Under the pieces are notes generated by a model. The model was not told the DNA's origin, did no database searches, and saw only the letters and a list, made by a program, of their open reading frames with translations. The position numbers were made by a program, and so were the translations under genes. Source: JALXDT01 sp964634755 (GTDB lineage Bacteria > Acidobacteriota > Aminicenantia > JAMOAD01). Taken from it: DNA of 16,243 bases. Shown here in pieces: positions 7,118 to 14,717 of this stretch. The DNA is taken from NCBI GenBank assembly GCA_964634755.1, contig CAZWJH010000058.1, positions 1-16,243 on the forward strand, in the 5' to 3' direction. Position 1 is the stretch's first letter. Each line of letters starts with the position of its first letter.

Positions 7118-8077
7118 CTACTCCGTTAGTTTTTTTAAAACTTCCACTGCACTTAAAATAATTCCAACTTTGAAATTATCGGCTGAAGCATTAAGAAAGT
7201 ATGTGTTTTCCATGTCCTTTACCTTTCTTAAGAATGAAAGTTCTATTTTACTGTTGCCTGCCGCCTCAATAGGGGAAGTGAGCCTTTTTCTTGAAAATCT
7301 GAAAAAACTCTCAACTTCAAAACTGTATTTGAAAATATCCTCTTCAATTGGTTTTGCTGTTTTAAGGTGAATGAAAAAAGAAAAGGAGTGAAATACAGAG
7401 GCAAAGAAAGATTCAACTCCCACTTCTCTCATTCCCAAAAGCTCTCTTGTCTCTTCCTCTATCTTTCTTTCGACTTCCTCTTCTATGGGGGCAAAGCTGA
7501 ATGCTATTTGTTCATTAAAAATTTCTTTGTTAATTGGTTTCATGTTGAGAGAATTCAGAATCTGGTCCAAAAAATTATCTATACCGCCCTCTTTTGATGA
7601 GGCAGGGAAAAACACATTTGAAAGAGCCCATTTAAGACCAAAACTCTTTTTTATTGGAGTAAGTATTTTGTATAAAATAAAGGAGGCAGGCTGAGGTAAT
7701 TTTATTATTCTTGAATTTCTCAATACCTCTTTCTCTTCACCACTATAAAGTAATGAGTATTCATCCAAAGAGTCTGCTATGTCAATTACTATCCCGTCCT
7801 TGTAAAGCTTCACTATATCTTCATTCTGAGGTAAATTAGAAGTGAGAATTAGGATGCCATTTTCTTTTAGATCTTCTATTTTAGGGTATTTGACTACAAT
7901 GCTTTCATCTCTAAAATCTCCTAAAATAGAATAATCATCCTTTGCATTGAGATCATAAAAATTAAATCTTAGTCCCTCAAAAAGATTTTCTTCTTCAATA
8001 AAAGACTTTAGCTCTTTTGAAAGTTCTGAAGTATAACCTAAAACTCCAACTTTAATTTTCTTTTGTTTTAAGGTCAT
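7118..8077 (-). CDS. Asd/USG-1-like protein lacking catalytic residues
   Basis: This 319-residue protein follows the aspartate-semialdehyde dehydrogenase (ASADH) plan. It has a Rossmann-like N-terminus (VGVLGYTSEL), IDIADSLDEYSLLYSG, then LPQPASFIL where active ASADH has its PNCST segment, NVFFPASSKEGG, and a C-terminal SPIEAAGN and DNFKVGIILSAVEVL that match the family's dimerisation and end motifs. There is no cysteine anywhere in the protein, so the thioester chemistry of ASADH is impossible. The catalytic His region of the family (RVPVxxGH) reads FFASVFHSF (about 224-232), so the Arg and the His also look replaced. The nucleotide-binding glycines are degraded. It is therefore a USG-1-like pseudoenzyme of unknown role. 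The frame is intact, so this is not decay. Its start overlaps pssA by 26 bases and no good RBS is seen; no other start codon is available nearby. Confidence 0.85.
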   Translation of the reverse strand: MTLKQKKIKVGVLGYTSELSKELKSFIEEENLFEGLRFNFYDLNAKDDYSILGDFRDESIVVKYPKIEDLKENGILILTSNLPQNEDIVKLYKDGIVIDIADSLDEYSLLYSGEEKEVLRNSRIIKLPQPASFILYKILTPIKKSFGLKWALSNVFFPASSKEGGIDNFLDQILNSLNMKPINKEIFNEQIAFSFAPIEEEVERKIEEETRELLGMREVGVESFFASVFHSFSFFIHLKTAKPIEEDIFKYSFEVESFFRFSRKRLTSPIEAAGNSKIELSFLRKVKDMENTYFLNASADNFKVGIILSAVEVLKKLTE

Positions 8078-8819
8078 ATTGTGCCGCTTTCTTCCTTTTA
8101 AAAATTAATCTTGATAGATTGTATCCCACATAAAGATAAAGTACGATAGCTATTGTATAGCCTGTATAATAAACAAGTCCTAAAATTACAATGGATGAAA
8201 AGAGAAGAGGAAATATGTTTTTTGTTTTCATCCCAATGTCTTTGAAACTTCTGAATTTTATCTTTGATGTCATAAAATATGCAAAGAGAATTACCCAAAA
8301 GCCTAAAAACAGAGTAAATACTTTCGAATTTAGAGGAGTAGGGTGAATAAGAACAAAAGAGTAAAGTGCTGATGCTGCCATTGGAATCGGAAGACCTGAA
8401 TATGTGCTATTGCTTTCAGGATTGTTTATGTGAATAACATTAAATCTTGCAAGTCTTATAATTCCGCCTAAAACAAAAATGGATGCAATTACTGTTGAAA
8501 ATGGTTCTAATCCTCTTAGACCCCAAGAATATATAAGTAGGGCGGGGGCGACTCCGAATGAAATTGTGTCTGCAAGAGAATCAAGCTCTGTCCCAAACTC
8601 TGAGGATACTTTCATAGCTCTTGCTATTCTACCGTCAAAAAAATCAAAAAGAGACGCAAAGAATATGAAAAGAGCGGCAAAATAATATTTTTCCTTTAGA
8701 GTATAAACAATACTTAAAAAACCAAAAACTGCATTTCCGGCAGTGATAAGTGAAGGTAAAAAATAAAATTCTATCTTAATCCTTTTCCTTCTTTTCTTAA
8801 CCTTTTTTTCTCTTTTCAT
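8052..8819 (-). CDS. pssA: CDP-diacylglycerol-serine O-phosphatidyltransferase
   Basis: This enzyme joins serine to CDP-diacylglycerol to make phosphatidylserine, the step before Psd. The protein has 255 residues, with a strongly basic N-terminus and then multiple hydrophobic helices of an integral membrane enzyme. The CDP-alcohol phosphotransferase signature is complete: D59-x2-D62-G-x2-A-R, then G76-x3-D80-x3-D84, giving all four metal and substrate Asp residues. The PSLITAGNAVFGF segment near residue 22 is typical of PssA of the membrane (Bacillus-like) type, as opposed to the phospholipase-D type of E. coli. It overlaps psd by 4 bases (ATGA) and the Asd-like gene by 26 bases. Placement next to psd supports the serine rather than the glycerol-phosphate specificity. 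Confidence 0.93.
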   Translation of the reverse strand: MKREKKVKKRRKRIKIEFYFLPSLITAGNAVFGFLSIVYTLKEKYYFAALFIFFASLFDFFDGRIARAMKVSSEFGTELDSLADTISFGVAPALLIYSWGLRGLEPFSTVIASIFVLGGIIRLARFNVIHINNPESNSTYSGLPIPMAASALYSFVLIHPTPLNSKVFTLFLGFWVILFAYFMTSKIKFRSFKDIGMKTKNIFPLLFSSIVILGLVYYTGYTIAIVLYLYVGYNLSRLIFKRKKAAQYDLKTKEN

Positions 8820-9418
8820 TTAAACCTCCCTATTTTACTTAAGCCTCCTTTTACCTTATCTCCAACTTTTACATAAAGTTCAAAATTTTCAGGAATATAG
8901 ATATCTGTTCTTGAACCAAACATAACTATTCCTAAGAGCTCTCCTGCTTCAACTTTTGTTCCCTCTTTTTTCCAGGCTTTTATTCTTCTTGCTGCAACTC
9001 CTGCTATCACATCAAATTCCATTCTGCTTTCTCCATCAATTACCATTTTTACTCTTTCGTTTTCGGTGGATGCTTCCAATTTATAGGCAGGATGAAATTT
9101 GCCTTTTACAAGCTTTACAGTGCTTAACTTTCCTCCTATTGGGGATCTGAATACATGAACATTGTAAAGAGCTAAAAATATGCTGAGCCTTTTCCCATGC
9201 TCAGTATTTACTATTTCGATTATCTTTCCGTCCGCAGGTGATAAAACTTCTCCTGTCTTTAATTCCGGTATTTTTCTTGATGGATTTCTGAAAAAAAATA
9301 AAAATGCGAGTGTTAATAAAAGAAAAAATGTAAATGGGATATAAAGCCGAAAATACCAAAAGAGGATGGCGAAAAAAAACGCCGGGATTATGAAAATATA
9401 TCCGTCTTTTGCTATCAA
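8816..9418 (-). CDS. psd: Phosphatidylserine decarboxylase proenzyme, short type
   Basis: This enzyme decarboxylates phosphatidylserine to phosphatidylethanolamine. It has 200 residues, the usual size of the short form. Two hydrophobic stretches at about 8-45 anchor it in the membrane. The core includes FRNPSR, VLSPADGKI, IFLALYNVHVFRSPIGG and the self-cleavage site MFGSRTDIYIP. Cleavage between Gly168 and Ser169 would turn Ser169 into the pyruvoyl cofactor of the small alpha subunit. The start is a TTG at 9418 overlapping the DUF465 stop by 4 bases. No in-frame ATG is near, and the encoded MIAKDGYIFI fits the start of family members, so the rare start is credible and translation is probably coupled. 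Confidence 0.93.
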   Translation of the reverse strand: MIAKDGYIFIIPAFFFAILFWYFRLYIPFTFFLLLTLAFLFFFRNPSRKIPELKTGEVLSPADGKIIEIVNTEHGKRLSIFLALYNVHVFRSPIGGKLSTVKLVKGKFHPAYKLEASTENERVKMVIDGESRMEFDVIAGVAARRIKAWKKEGTKVEAGELLGIVMFGSRTDIYIPENFELYVKVGDKVKGGLSKIGRFK

Positions 9419-9642
9419 TTCTTACTCTCTTTTTTGTATTCGTTTATTATTTGTTGCATTTTATCTTTAAGAAAAAGCTTTTTCTTTTTTATCTTTTTTA
9501 CCTCTAACTCTTCTTCTGAGGTAAGAAAATGCTTGTCCTGAAAATTTTTAAGTTGATTTTCATAATTTTGGTGTTCTTCATAAATTTTCTTAAATTCCTC
9601 ATCACTTTCCACTAAAATTTTTTTGATTTCTGAATCTTTCAT
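9415..9642 (-). CDS. DUF465 / YdcH-family small coiled-coil protein
   Basis: This 75-residue protein is almost entirely charged and helical. ESDEEFKKIYEEHQNYE, then HFLTSEEELEVKKIKKKKLFLKDKM, matches the DUF465 (YdcH) pattern of an EF..LYEEH..L segment followed by a L(S/T)xEEE(L/V)E(L/V)KxLKKxKL coiled coil. The molecular function of the family is not known. It is the first gene behind the promoter at 9683-9711 and has the strongest RBS of the run (AGGAGGG, about 5 bases before the ATG). It overlaps psd by 4 bases. Confidence 0.85.
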   Translation of the reverse strand: MKDSEIKKILVESDEEFKKIYEEHQNYENQLKNFQDKHFLTSEEELEVKKIKKKKLFLKDKMQQIINEYKKESKN

Positions 9643-9682
9643 TGGCCCTCCTGAAAATTTTTAAAAAAAGAATTCATACAGT

Positions 9683-9711
9683 ATTTTAGCACTATTTGAG
9701 ATTATTATCAA
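9683..9711 (-). promoter_or_regulatory. Sigma70-type promoter of the psd-pssA-msbA-like-yicC-trmJ run
   Basis: On the - strand, TTGATA (9706-9711) and TAAAAT (9683-9688) are separated by exactly 17 bases. Each differs from the consensus (TTGACA, TATAAT) by one base. It lies just before the DUF465 gene and just after the terminator of the previous unit, giving a leader of about 30-35 bases. Confidence 0.7.
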
Positions 9712-9751
9712 TTTTGGAATAATTAATATGTGAAGATCTAATAAAAACGAT

Positions 9752-9784
9752 GAAGCCGACCGTTTCTCAAAAACGGTCGGCTTC
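9752..9784 (-). terminator. Intrinsic terminator after the tricorn-like gene
   Basis: A perfect 14-bp inverted repeat (9752-9765 with 9771-9784) encloses a 5-base loop. On the - strand the stem is followed after a few bases by a T-rich stretch (CGTTTTTA), as expected for rho-independent termination. It begins 16 bases past the stop at 9801. The + strand side lacks a T-run, so it works in the - direction. Confidence 0.88.
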
Positions 9785-9800
9785 CTATTAAAATGCAATT

Positions 9801-12800
9801 CTATTTAATTTTTCCTTCATACCACTTTGATCTGTCGGGGTCAGGAGGGTTTTTAGGGGTTTTTTTAGGAGGTTGCTTTTTCAATTGCTCCAAAAGATAT
9901 TTTACAGCTCTTTCAAGAGATGGATCATGTCCTTGAGCAACAAGTTCGGGCCTGTCCTCAACCTCAATATCAGGATAGATGCCCACTCCTTCCACAATAT
10001 ATTTTCCGTCTGTTCCCACTATGGCTGAAGATGGTATTGCAAAACTTCCTCCGTCTGCAAGTGAAGGACTCCATCCATAACCGACGAGTCCTCCCCAGGA
10101 TCTTGTACCAATAATGATTCCAAGCTTTGCCTTTCTGAACCAATATGGGAAATTGTCTCCACCAGAGCTTGAATAATGGTTGATAAGCATAACTTTAGGG
10201 CCATCAATTGCATAAAATGGTTCGGGTCTCAATTCAAGCCCTCTTCTTCTCCAATAGCTTACTCTCTTTCTTGAAAGAAGCTCTATCATCTTTCCAGGGC
10301 TCCATCCTCCTCCATTGTATCTTTCATCAACAATAAGGGCTTGTTTATCTCTGTTTGCATAAAATCCTTTGAAAAGCTCCCTATTTCCGGCAACTGCCGT
10401 GTCAGGAACATATACATAGCCGATTCTTCCTCCCGAAAGTTTTTCAACGAGGGCTTTTCTTGAATTTACCCAATCCAGATGTCTTAAAGCAAGTTCGCTT
10501 TTTATGGGTTTAATCAAATAGGTTCTCGCTCCTTTAATGGTCGGTTTTGAATTTACTGTTATCGGAATAAGCTTTCCAACTGTATTTTCAAGAAATTTGT
10601 AAGGGTTGTCCTTTAGAGTTACCTCGTGATTGTTTATCTTGATTATGTAATCTCCCTCTTTAACATTTATTCCCTGTTCTGTTAATGGTGATCTTGTAGC
10701 TTCATTCCAGTTCTCACCTTTGTAGATTTTTGAGATTTTATATCTTCCTGCTTTTTTATCTGCCACAAGCTCAGCGCCCAAAAGACCGGTATCCACTCTT
10801 TTTACTCTCGGGAAATCCCCCCAGTGCACATAGCAGTGGCCAACATTAAGCTCTCCTATGAGCTCTCCGAAAATGTAGTCAAGATCCGCTCTGTGACCAA
10901 GGTATGGCAAAAGCTTTTTATACTTTTCATACATACCCTTCCAATCAACTCCGTGCATATTTTTAACATAAAACCAATCTCTGTAAAGACGCCACCCATC
11001 TTTATAAATCTCATTCCACTCTTTAACAGGATCAATTTTCATTGTAACATCTTTCATATTCAAAAGTCCGTCTCCCACTTTATGCTTTGGTGAGATTGGA
11101 ATAATTCCGTACTTTATACCTGCTCTGTAAAGGAGCTTTTTACCGTTCGCAGAAATTTTAATTCCTGAAATTCCCTTTATAATAAGCTCACTCTTTTTCT
11201 TTTTTATATCAAACTTGTAAAGTCCTCTATCCTTGTAGTAAAGTATTCCTCCGTCAATTGCACCTATGCCTCTGTAATCACCTGCTCTAAGAGGGAAAGC
11301 AACAACTCTGTCATTTATACCTTTAAAATCTATTTTTACGACAACCTGTTTTTTAGCTTTCTTTTCCGAGCTTTTCTTCTTTTTTGACTTAACTTTTGGT
11401 TTTTCGGTTTTTACGGGTTCTTCATCATTTTCATCTTTAAAAAGCTTTGGTGCGTCCTTTGTTAATGCCATTGCATAAATCTTGGTGGCTTTGTTGTAAA
11501 CAAAATCAAACTCATAGCTTGAGAAATTCATATTGAATGTTCTCATAGAAAGAAAGTAGATATATTTTCCGTCTTTTGAGAAAACTCCGCCAAAATTATT
11601 AAATTCATTATCCGTAAGCTGATATTTTTTCTTATCTTTTAATGAGTATACCCATATTGCATCAAGTCCGTTCGGAGCATCCTTTGTGTAAATAACCCAT
11701 TGTGAATCAGGTGACCAGTCGTAGTCTGTTATATCAAATAACCTTGCTTTATCAATCACAGTGATTTTTTTTGTTTTTATATCAAGGATTTTTAAAAGCT
11801 GGTTTTTATCGGAAAAAAGAATCTTTTTGCTATCCGGGGACCACAGAGCGGGAAATCTCCATGTATGGCTATTCTTTGTAAGCTGAACTGTCTTTTTACC
11901 TTTGGGGTCTGTAAGATAGATTTCATACTCTCCGGTTCTATCCGAATAATAAAGAATCCATTTCCCGTCCGGAGACCATGCAGGATATGAATCTTTTACT
12001 CCCTGAGATTCCGTGAGATTGTATGTTATTCCTTTTTTGGCAGGAACTGTAAAAATATCCCCTCTTGCATCAAATACAGCTCTTTTACCGGAAGGTGAGA
12101 CATCATAGCCGAATCTTGAGATGTATTTTACCACATTTTTAAAATAGGGAAGCCTGTTCGGGTTATCAAATTCAATATTTACAGTAAGTTTTCGTGTTTT
12201 TCCCGTATTAAGGTTAAGTTTGTATATGTATCCACCATTTTCATACACAACAACTCCATTTCTTCCAGATGGCCAGAGTACATCATACTCTTTGTGGTGA
12301 GTGATTTGAGTTATCTTTCCTGTTTTCAAATCATAAGAGTGAAAGTTTAACCTTGCATTTGGACCTCTGTCAGATACAAAATATATTTTGTCCTTATACC
12401 AAATCGGGTGCTGGTCGGTTCCGGCAAATTTAGTAAGCCTTTTTGAGCTGTGTTTTACAAGGTCATAAATCCATACATCCTGAGCTCTACCACCCTTTGT
12501 TCTCTTCCATGTTCTAAATTCCCTTGAAATGGGAGTGTAAACTATTTTTGTTGCATCAGGAGAAAATTTTCCAAAACCTGCTTCCGGAATTTCAAGGGGA
12601 GTTTCAAGTCCTCCGTCTATCGGAACTAAGTAATATTTTCCCATTCTTCTTCCGTAAGGCGTTCTGTTAGCTCTTATCAGAATCTTTTTACTATCTGGAG
12701 TCCAATCCAGAACCGCATAATCCCATCCTCCTCTCGGGGGCATTTCTCCGACATCATTGTAATAGGTAAGCTGTTTGGGAACACCTCCTTCCGAAGGTAT

Positions 12801-13073
12801 GATGTAAATCTGCCTTGAGCCTGAGTATTCTGCTGAAAATGCTATCCACTTTCCATCGGGTGAAATTTTTGGAAATAGTTCAAGTCCAATGTGAGAAGTG
12901 AGCCTCTTTGCATCTCCACCATTTGCAGACACTGTCCAAATGTCTCCCGCATACACAAACACAATTTGATTCCCGTTAATATCGGAGAATCTCAAAAGGC
13001 GGGAATCCTTCAGCGCAAAACCAAAGGAAATTAAACCGAACACAAGGATAAGAATGAAAAGTTTTTTCTTCAT
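9801..13073 (-). CDS. Secreted tricorn-like S41 serine protease with beta-propellers
   Basis: This is a 1090-residue homologue of the archaeal tricorn protease in peptidase family S41. A Sec signal peptide (MKKKLFILILVFGLISFGFA) points to the periplasm or cell exterior. Residues of about 25-545 hold repeated WD40/PD40-like blades with recurring SPDGKWI or SPDSKKI motifs, forming two propellers in tricorn. A Lys-rich linker follows (about 548-577). Then come the C1 domain with GELNVGHCYV (His746), a PDZ-like domain (GDYIIKINNHEV) and the C2 catalytic domain with HYSSSGGDNFPYWFR (nucleophile Ser970) and VEGVGIYPDIEV (Glu1028). His, Ser and Glu are all present, so it should be active; residue 971 is Gly where archaeal tricorn has Asp. 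Tricorn degrades peptides of moderate length. AAAGGAG precedes the ATG; only a weak -10 (TATGAT, 13105-13110) is seen upstream, so read-through from trmH is likely. Confidence 0.92.
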   Translation of the reverse strand: MKKKLFILILVFGLISFGFALKDSRLLRFSDINGNQIVFVYAGDIWTVSANGGDAKRLTSHIGLELFPKISPDGKWIAFSAEYSGSRQIYIIPSEGGVPKQLTYYNDVGEMPPRGGWDYAVLDWTPDSKKILIRANRTPYGRRMGKYYLVPIDGGLETPLEIPEAGFGKFSPDATKIVYTPISREFRTWKRTKGGRAQDVWIYDLVKHSSKRLTKFAGTDQHPIWYKDKIYFVSDRGPNARLNFHSYDLKTGKITQITHHKEYDVLWPSGRNGVVVYENGGYIYKLNLNTGKTRKLTVNIEFDNPNRLPYFKNVVKYISRFGYDVSPSGKRAVFDARGDIFTVPAKKGITYNLTESQGVKDSYPAWSPDGKWILYYSDRTGEYEIYLTDPKGKKTVQLTKNSHTWRFPALWSPDSKKILFSDKNQLLKILDIKTKKITVIDKARLFDITDYDWSPDSQWVIYTKDAPNGLDAIWVYSLKDKKKYQLTDNEFNNFGGVFSKDGKYIYFLSMRTFNMNFSSYEFDFVYNKATKIYAMALTKDAPKLFKDENDEEPVKTEKPKVKSKKKKSSEKKAKKQVVVKIDFKGINDRVVAFPLRAGDYRGIGAIDGGILYYKDRGLYKFDIKKKKSELIIKGISGIKISANGKKLLYRAGIKYGIIPISPKHKVGDGLLNMKDVTMKIDPVKEWNEIYKDGWRLYRDWFYVKNMHGVDWKGMYEKYKKLLPYLGHRADLDYIFGELIGELNVGHCYVHWGDFPRVKRVDTGLLGAELVADKKAGRYKISKIYKGENWNEATRSPLTEQGINVKEGDYIIKINNHEVTLKDNPYKFLENTVGKLIPITVNSKPTIKGARTYLIKPIKSELALRHLDWVNSRKALVEKLSGGRIGYVYVPDTAVAGNRELFKGFYANRDKQALIVDERYNGGGWSPGKMIELLSRKRVSYWRRRGLELRPEPFYAIDGPKVMLINHYSSSGGDNFPYWFRKAKLGIIIGTRSWGGLVGYGWSPSLADGGSFAIPSSAIVGTDGKYIVEGVGIYPDIEVEDRPELVAQGHDPSLERAVKYLLEQLKKQPPKKTPKNPPDPDRSKWYEGKIK

Positions 13074-13153
13074 AAAAACTCCTTTTTATAAATTCTCTTT
13101 TTTAATCATAATACAATTTTAAACGAAATGGAAGATAGATTGTTGCAGAGTAT

Positions 13154-14098
13154 TTACTTTACTTTGTAAAATTCTATAATCCCCTTTCCACCTTTTCCCT
13201 TATCATCTGTAACTTTTAGCTCAATTTTGTCAGAAAGGAATTTTTCAGAACCAGCTTTAAGTATTATCTCTCTTTTAAAATATCTTATTTTATAATTTCC
13301 CCAAACTTTTACATTAGGGTATGCTTCACCTTTAAAAAATACATTTCCGTTTTGTCTTTCTCTTTTAAAATACATGTGAAATAACCGCTTTTGTTTTAAG
13401 TGGACAAATCTTTTGACAGCCGGTACCGTATAATAAAGTACTCTATTCAGACATTCATTCAGATTTATATTCATTACCCGGTAATTTGATTTTCCCGAAT
13501 CTTCATATTCTTTGAATCTTATGTTAAAAAAGCATAAAGAAGCTTTTAGCATATTATAGGAAGGAATACCAAATTTTGAATTAGCAGGCCATGCATAATA
13601 AAGCTCTATTCTGTTTTTTATACTCTCCTTTGGTATTTTCCCATTTTTAAGCCTTGTAAATTCAAAGTTGTTTTTATCGAAGTTTTTAAATAGAAAGGGT
13701 AAGGCTTTTTTCTTTGATTTGGGAATGTTTTCACAGAAGATAGGATCCGTTGTACATATTTGATTAAGCTTTTTATTTCCAAACCTAACGCTCTCTTCTA
13801 TGCTTTTTGCTCCTACCCTTGCATGGATTTCCTTTGGAATAAAATCAATAGTTTGAACATAGTAAACCGGAGAGGCTATATCTGAAAATGAGTAGTAAAA
13901 TTTACCGTCCTTTTTGATCTCATTAAGATAAAGATCAGCTCCCACCTCAGCATAAGCTCTGTAAGGTATTATTAGTATAAGCGTTCCCCATGATCTTGCA
14001 TAAAAGTTCATTCTTAGTCTATAAATATTAGCAAAAGAGGAATTGCTAAGAATTACGGCGATTAAAAATCCAATTATTAAAAAGCTCCTGTTTTTCAC
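13154..14098 (-). CDS. Secreted protein of unknown function
   Basis: This 314-residue protein is not recognised. A signal peptide is evident: n-region with Lys and Arg (MKNRSF), a hydrophobic core (LIIGFLIAVIL) and probable cleavage after SSFA near residue 24. The mature part is basic and rich in Tyr, Phe and Asn. It has repeated beta-like stretches (KFYYSFSDIASPVYYVQ, NGNVFFKGEAYPNVKVWG) and four cysteines that could form disulphides. The layout, with a repeated-strand N-terminus and a phase of conversion-factor-like strands at the end, faintly recalls DUF3108-type periplasmic proteins, but I cannot support that call. The start is a GTG overlapping trmH by 53 bases. An AGGAG inside the frame (about 14086-14090) has no standard start codon at a useful distance and would cost the n-region. 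It sits between trmH and the tricorn-like gene, 80 bases upstream of the latter. Confidence 0.75.
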   Translation of the reverse strand: MKNRSFLIIGFLIAVILSNSSFANIYRLRMNFYARSWGTLILIIPYRAYAEVGADLYLNEIKKDGKFYYSFSDIASPVYYVQTIDFIPKEIHARVGAKSIEESVRFGNKKLNQICTTDPIFCENIPKSKKKALPFLFKNFDKNNFEFTRLKNGKIPKESIKNRIELYYAWPANSKFGIPSYNMLKASLCFFNIRFKEYEDSGKSNYRVMNINLNECLNRVLYYTVPAVKRFVHLKQKRLFHMYFKRERQNGNVFFKGEAYPNVKVWGNYKIRYFKREIILKAGSEKFLSDKIELKVTDDKGKGGKGIIEFYKVK

Positions 14099-14639
14099 TT
14101 TCCGAAAGTTTCCCTTTATCCAAATATCCGGAGTCTATTCTCTGAGATATTGCTTCATAAAGAATAATTCCTACGGACACAGATATATTAAAACTTTTTA
14201 CCATTCCCCTCATTGGAATAAATATGTTCTCATCACTCTCTCTTAAGATTTGGTCTGAGATTCCCTCCTTTTCATTTCCAAAGACAATTGCAACCGGCTG
14301 GGAAAAGTCCACTTTATCAATTGGAGTTGCCTCTGCTTTAAGATGGGTTGAAAAAATTTTTAGATTATTTTTCTTTAGCTCTTTTACACATTCTTTTACG
14401 GAAAAAAATTGTTTTATTGTAATCCACTTTTCAGCTCCGGTGGAGATTGCTGTGTTTATAGGAAATGGTTCCTGAAGAGTGTTAATAATATAAAGATTTT
14501 GAATCCCTATAAGATCCATTGTTCTTATAATTGCATTTGCATTATGGGTGTTTCTTATATTTTCAAGAACCACAACAAGATCTCTCTGTCTGTTATTCAG
14601 AACATCATTTATCCTTTTTATTCTCTCTTCGGTAGCCAT
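14046..14639 (-). CDS. trmH: tRNA (guanosine-18-2'-O)-methyltransferase TrmH
   Basis: This SPOUT methyltransferase makes Gm18 in the D-loop of tRNA. Its 197 residues match the compact TrmH type. The N-terminus RIKRINDVLNNRQRDLVVVLENI is the usual opening. Motif 1 is NTHNANAIIRT (30-40), with the catalytic Arg39. Motif 2 is FGNEKEGIS (120-128). Motif 3 is MVKSFNISVSVG (146-157), with the knot Asn and Ser. The start ATG follows AAGGAG with good spacing, and a strong promoter match lies upstream. The last 53 bases are shared with the following secreted-protein gene. A second SPOUT enzyme, the TrmJ-like one, is encoded about 10 kb away on the same strand; the two differ in motifs and length. Confidence 0.92.
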   Translation of the reverse strand: MATEERIKRINDVLNNRQRDLVVVLENIRNTHNANAIIRTMDLIGIQNLYIINTLQEPFPINTAISTGAEKWITIKQFFSVKECVKELKKNNLKIFSTHLKAEATPIDKVDFSQPVAIVFGNEKEGISDQILRESDENIFIPMRGMVKSFNISVSVGIILYEAISQRIDSGYLDKGKLSESEKQELFNNWIFNRRNS

Positions 14640-14662
14640 CCTTTACTCCTTCGGATTTTCTA

Positions 14663-14691
14663 ATTCTATATTAATTTTCAAAGCTTATCAA
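14663..14691 (-). promoter_or_regulatory. Sigma70-type promoter of trmH
   Basis: On the - strand, TTGATA (14686-14691), a 17-base spacer and TAGAAT (14663-14668) each differ from the consensus by one base. The predicted start point lies about 15-20 bases before the trmH ATG. With the terminator at 9752-9784 it bounds a probable trmH, secreted protein, tricorn-like unit. Confidence 0.68.
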
Positions 14692-14697
14692 ATTAAT
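14670..14697. repeat. Imperfect palindrome overlapping the trmH promoter
   Basis: Two perfect 8-base arms (ATTAATTT at 14670-14677 and AAATTAAT at 14690-14697) flank a symmetric AAGCTT core (14681-14686). In total 22 of 28 bases are in dyad symmetry. It covers the spacer and the -35 box. It could be an operator, but the arms are pure A/T and chance is a real alternative. Confidence 0.35.
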
Positions 14698-14717
14698 TCT
14701 TCTTGTTCAAAATAAAA

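Noticed and set aside
7118..8077. Asd-like gene as a decaying pseudogene
   Set aside because: Although catalytic residues are missing, the frame is complete, the length is normal for the family, the terminal motifs are kept and it is tightly packed with its neighbours. That fits a maintained pseudoenzyme better than decay.
11341..11430. Lys-rich stretch in the tricorn-like protein as a frameshift artefact
   Set aside because: The frame is continuous through it, with recognisable propeller sequence before and catalytic-half sequence after, so it reads as a real low-complexity linker.
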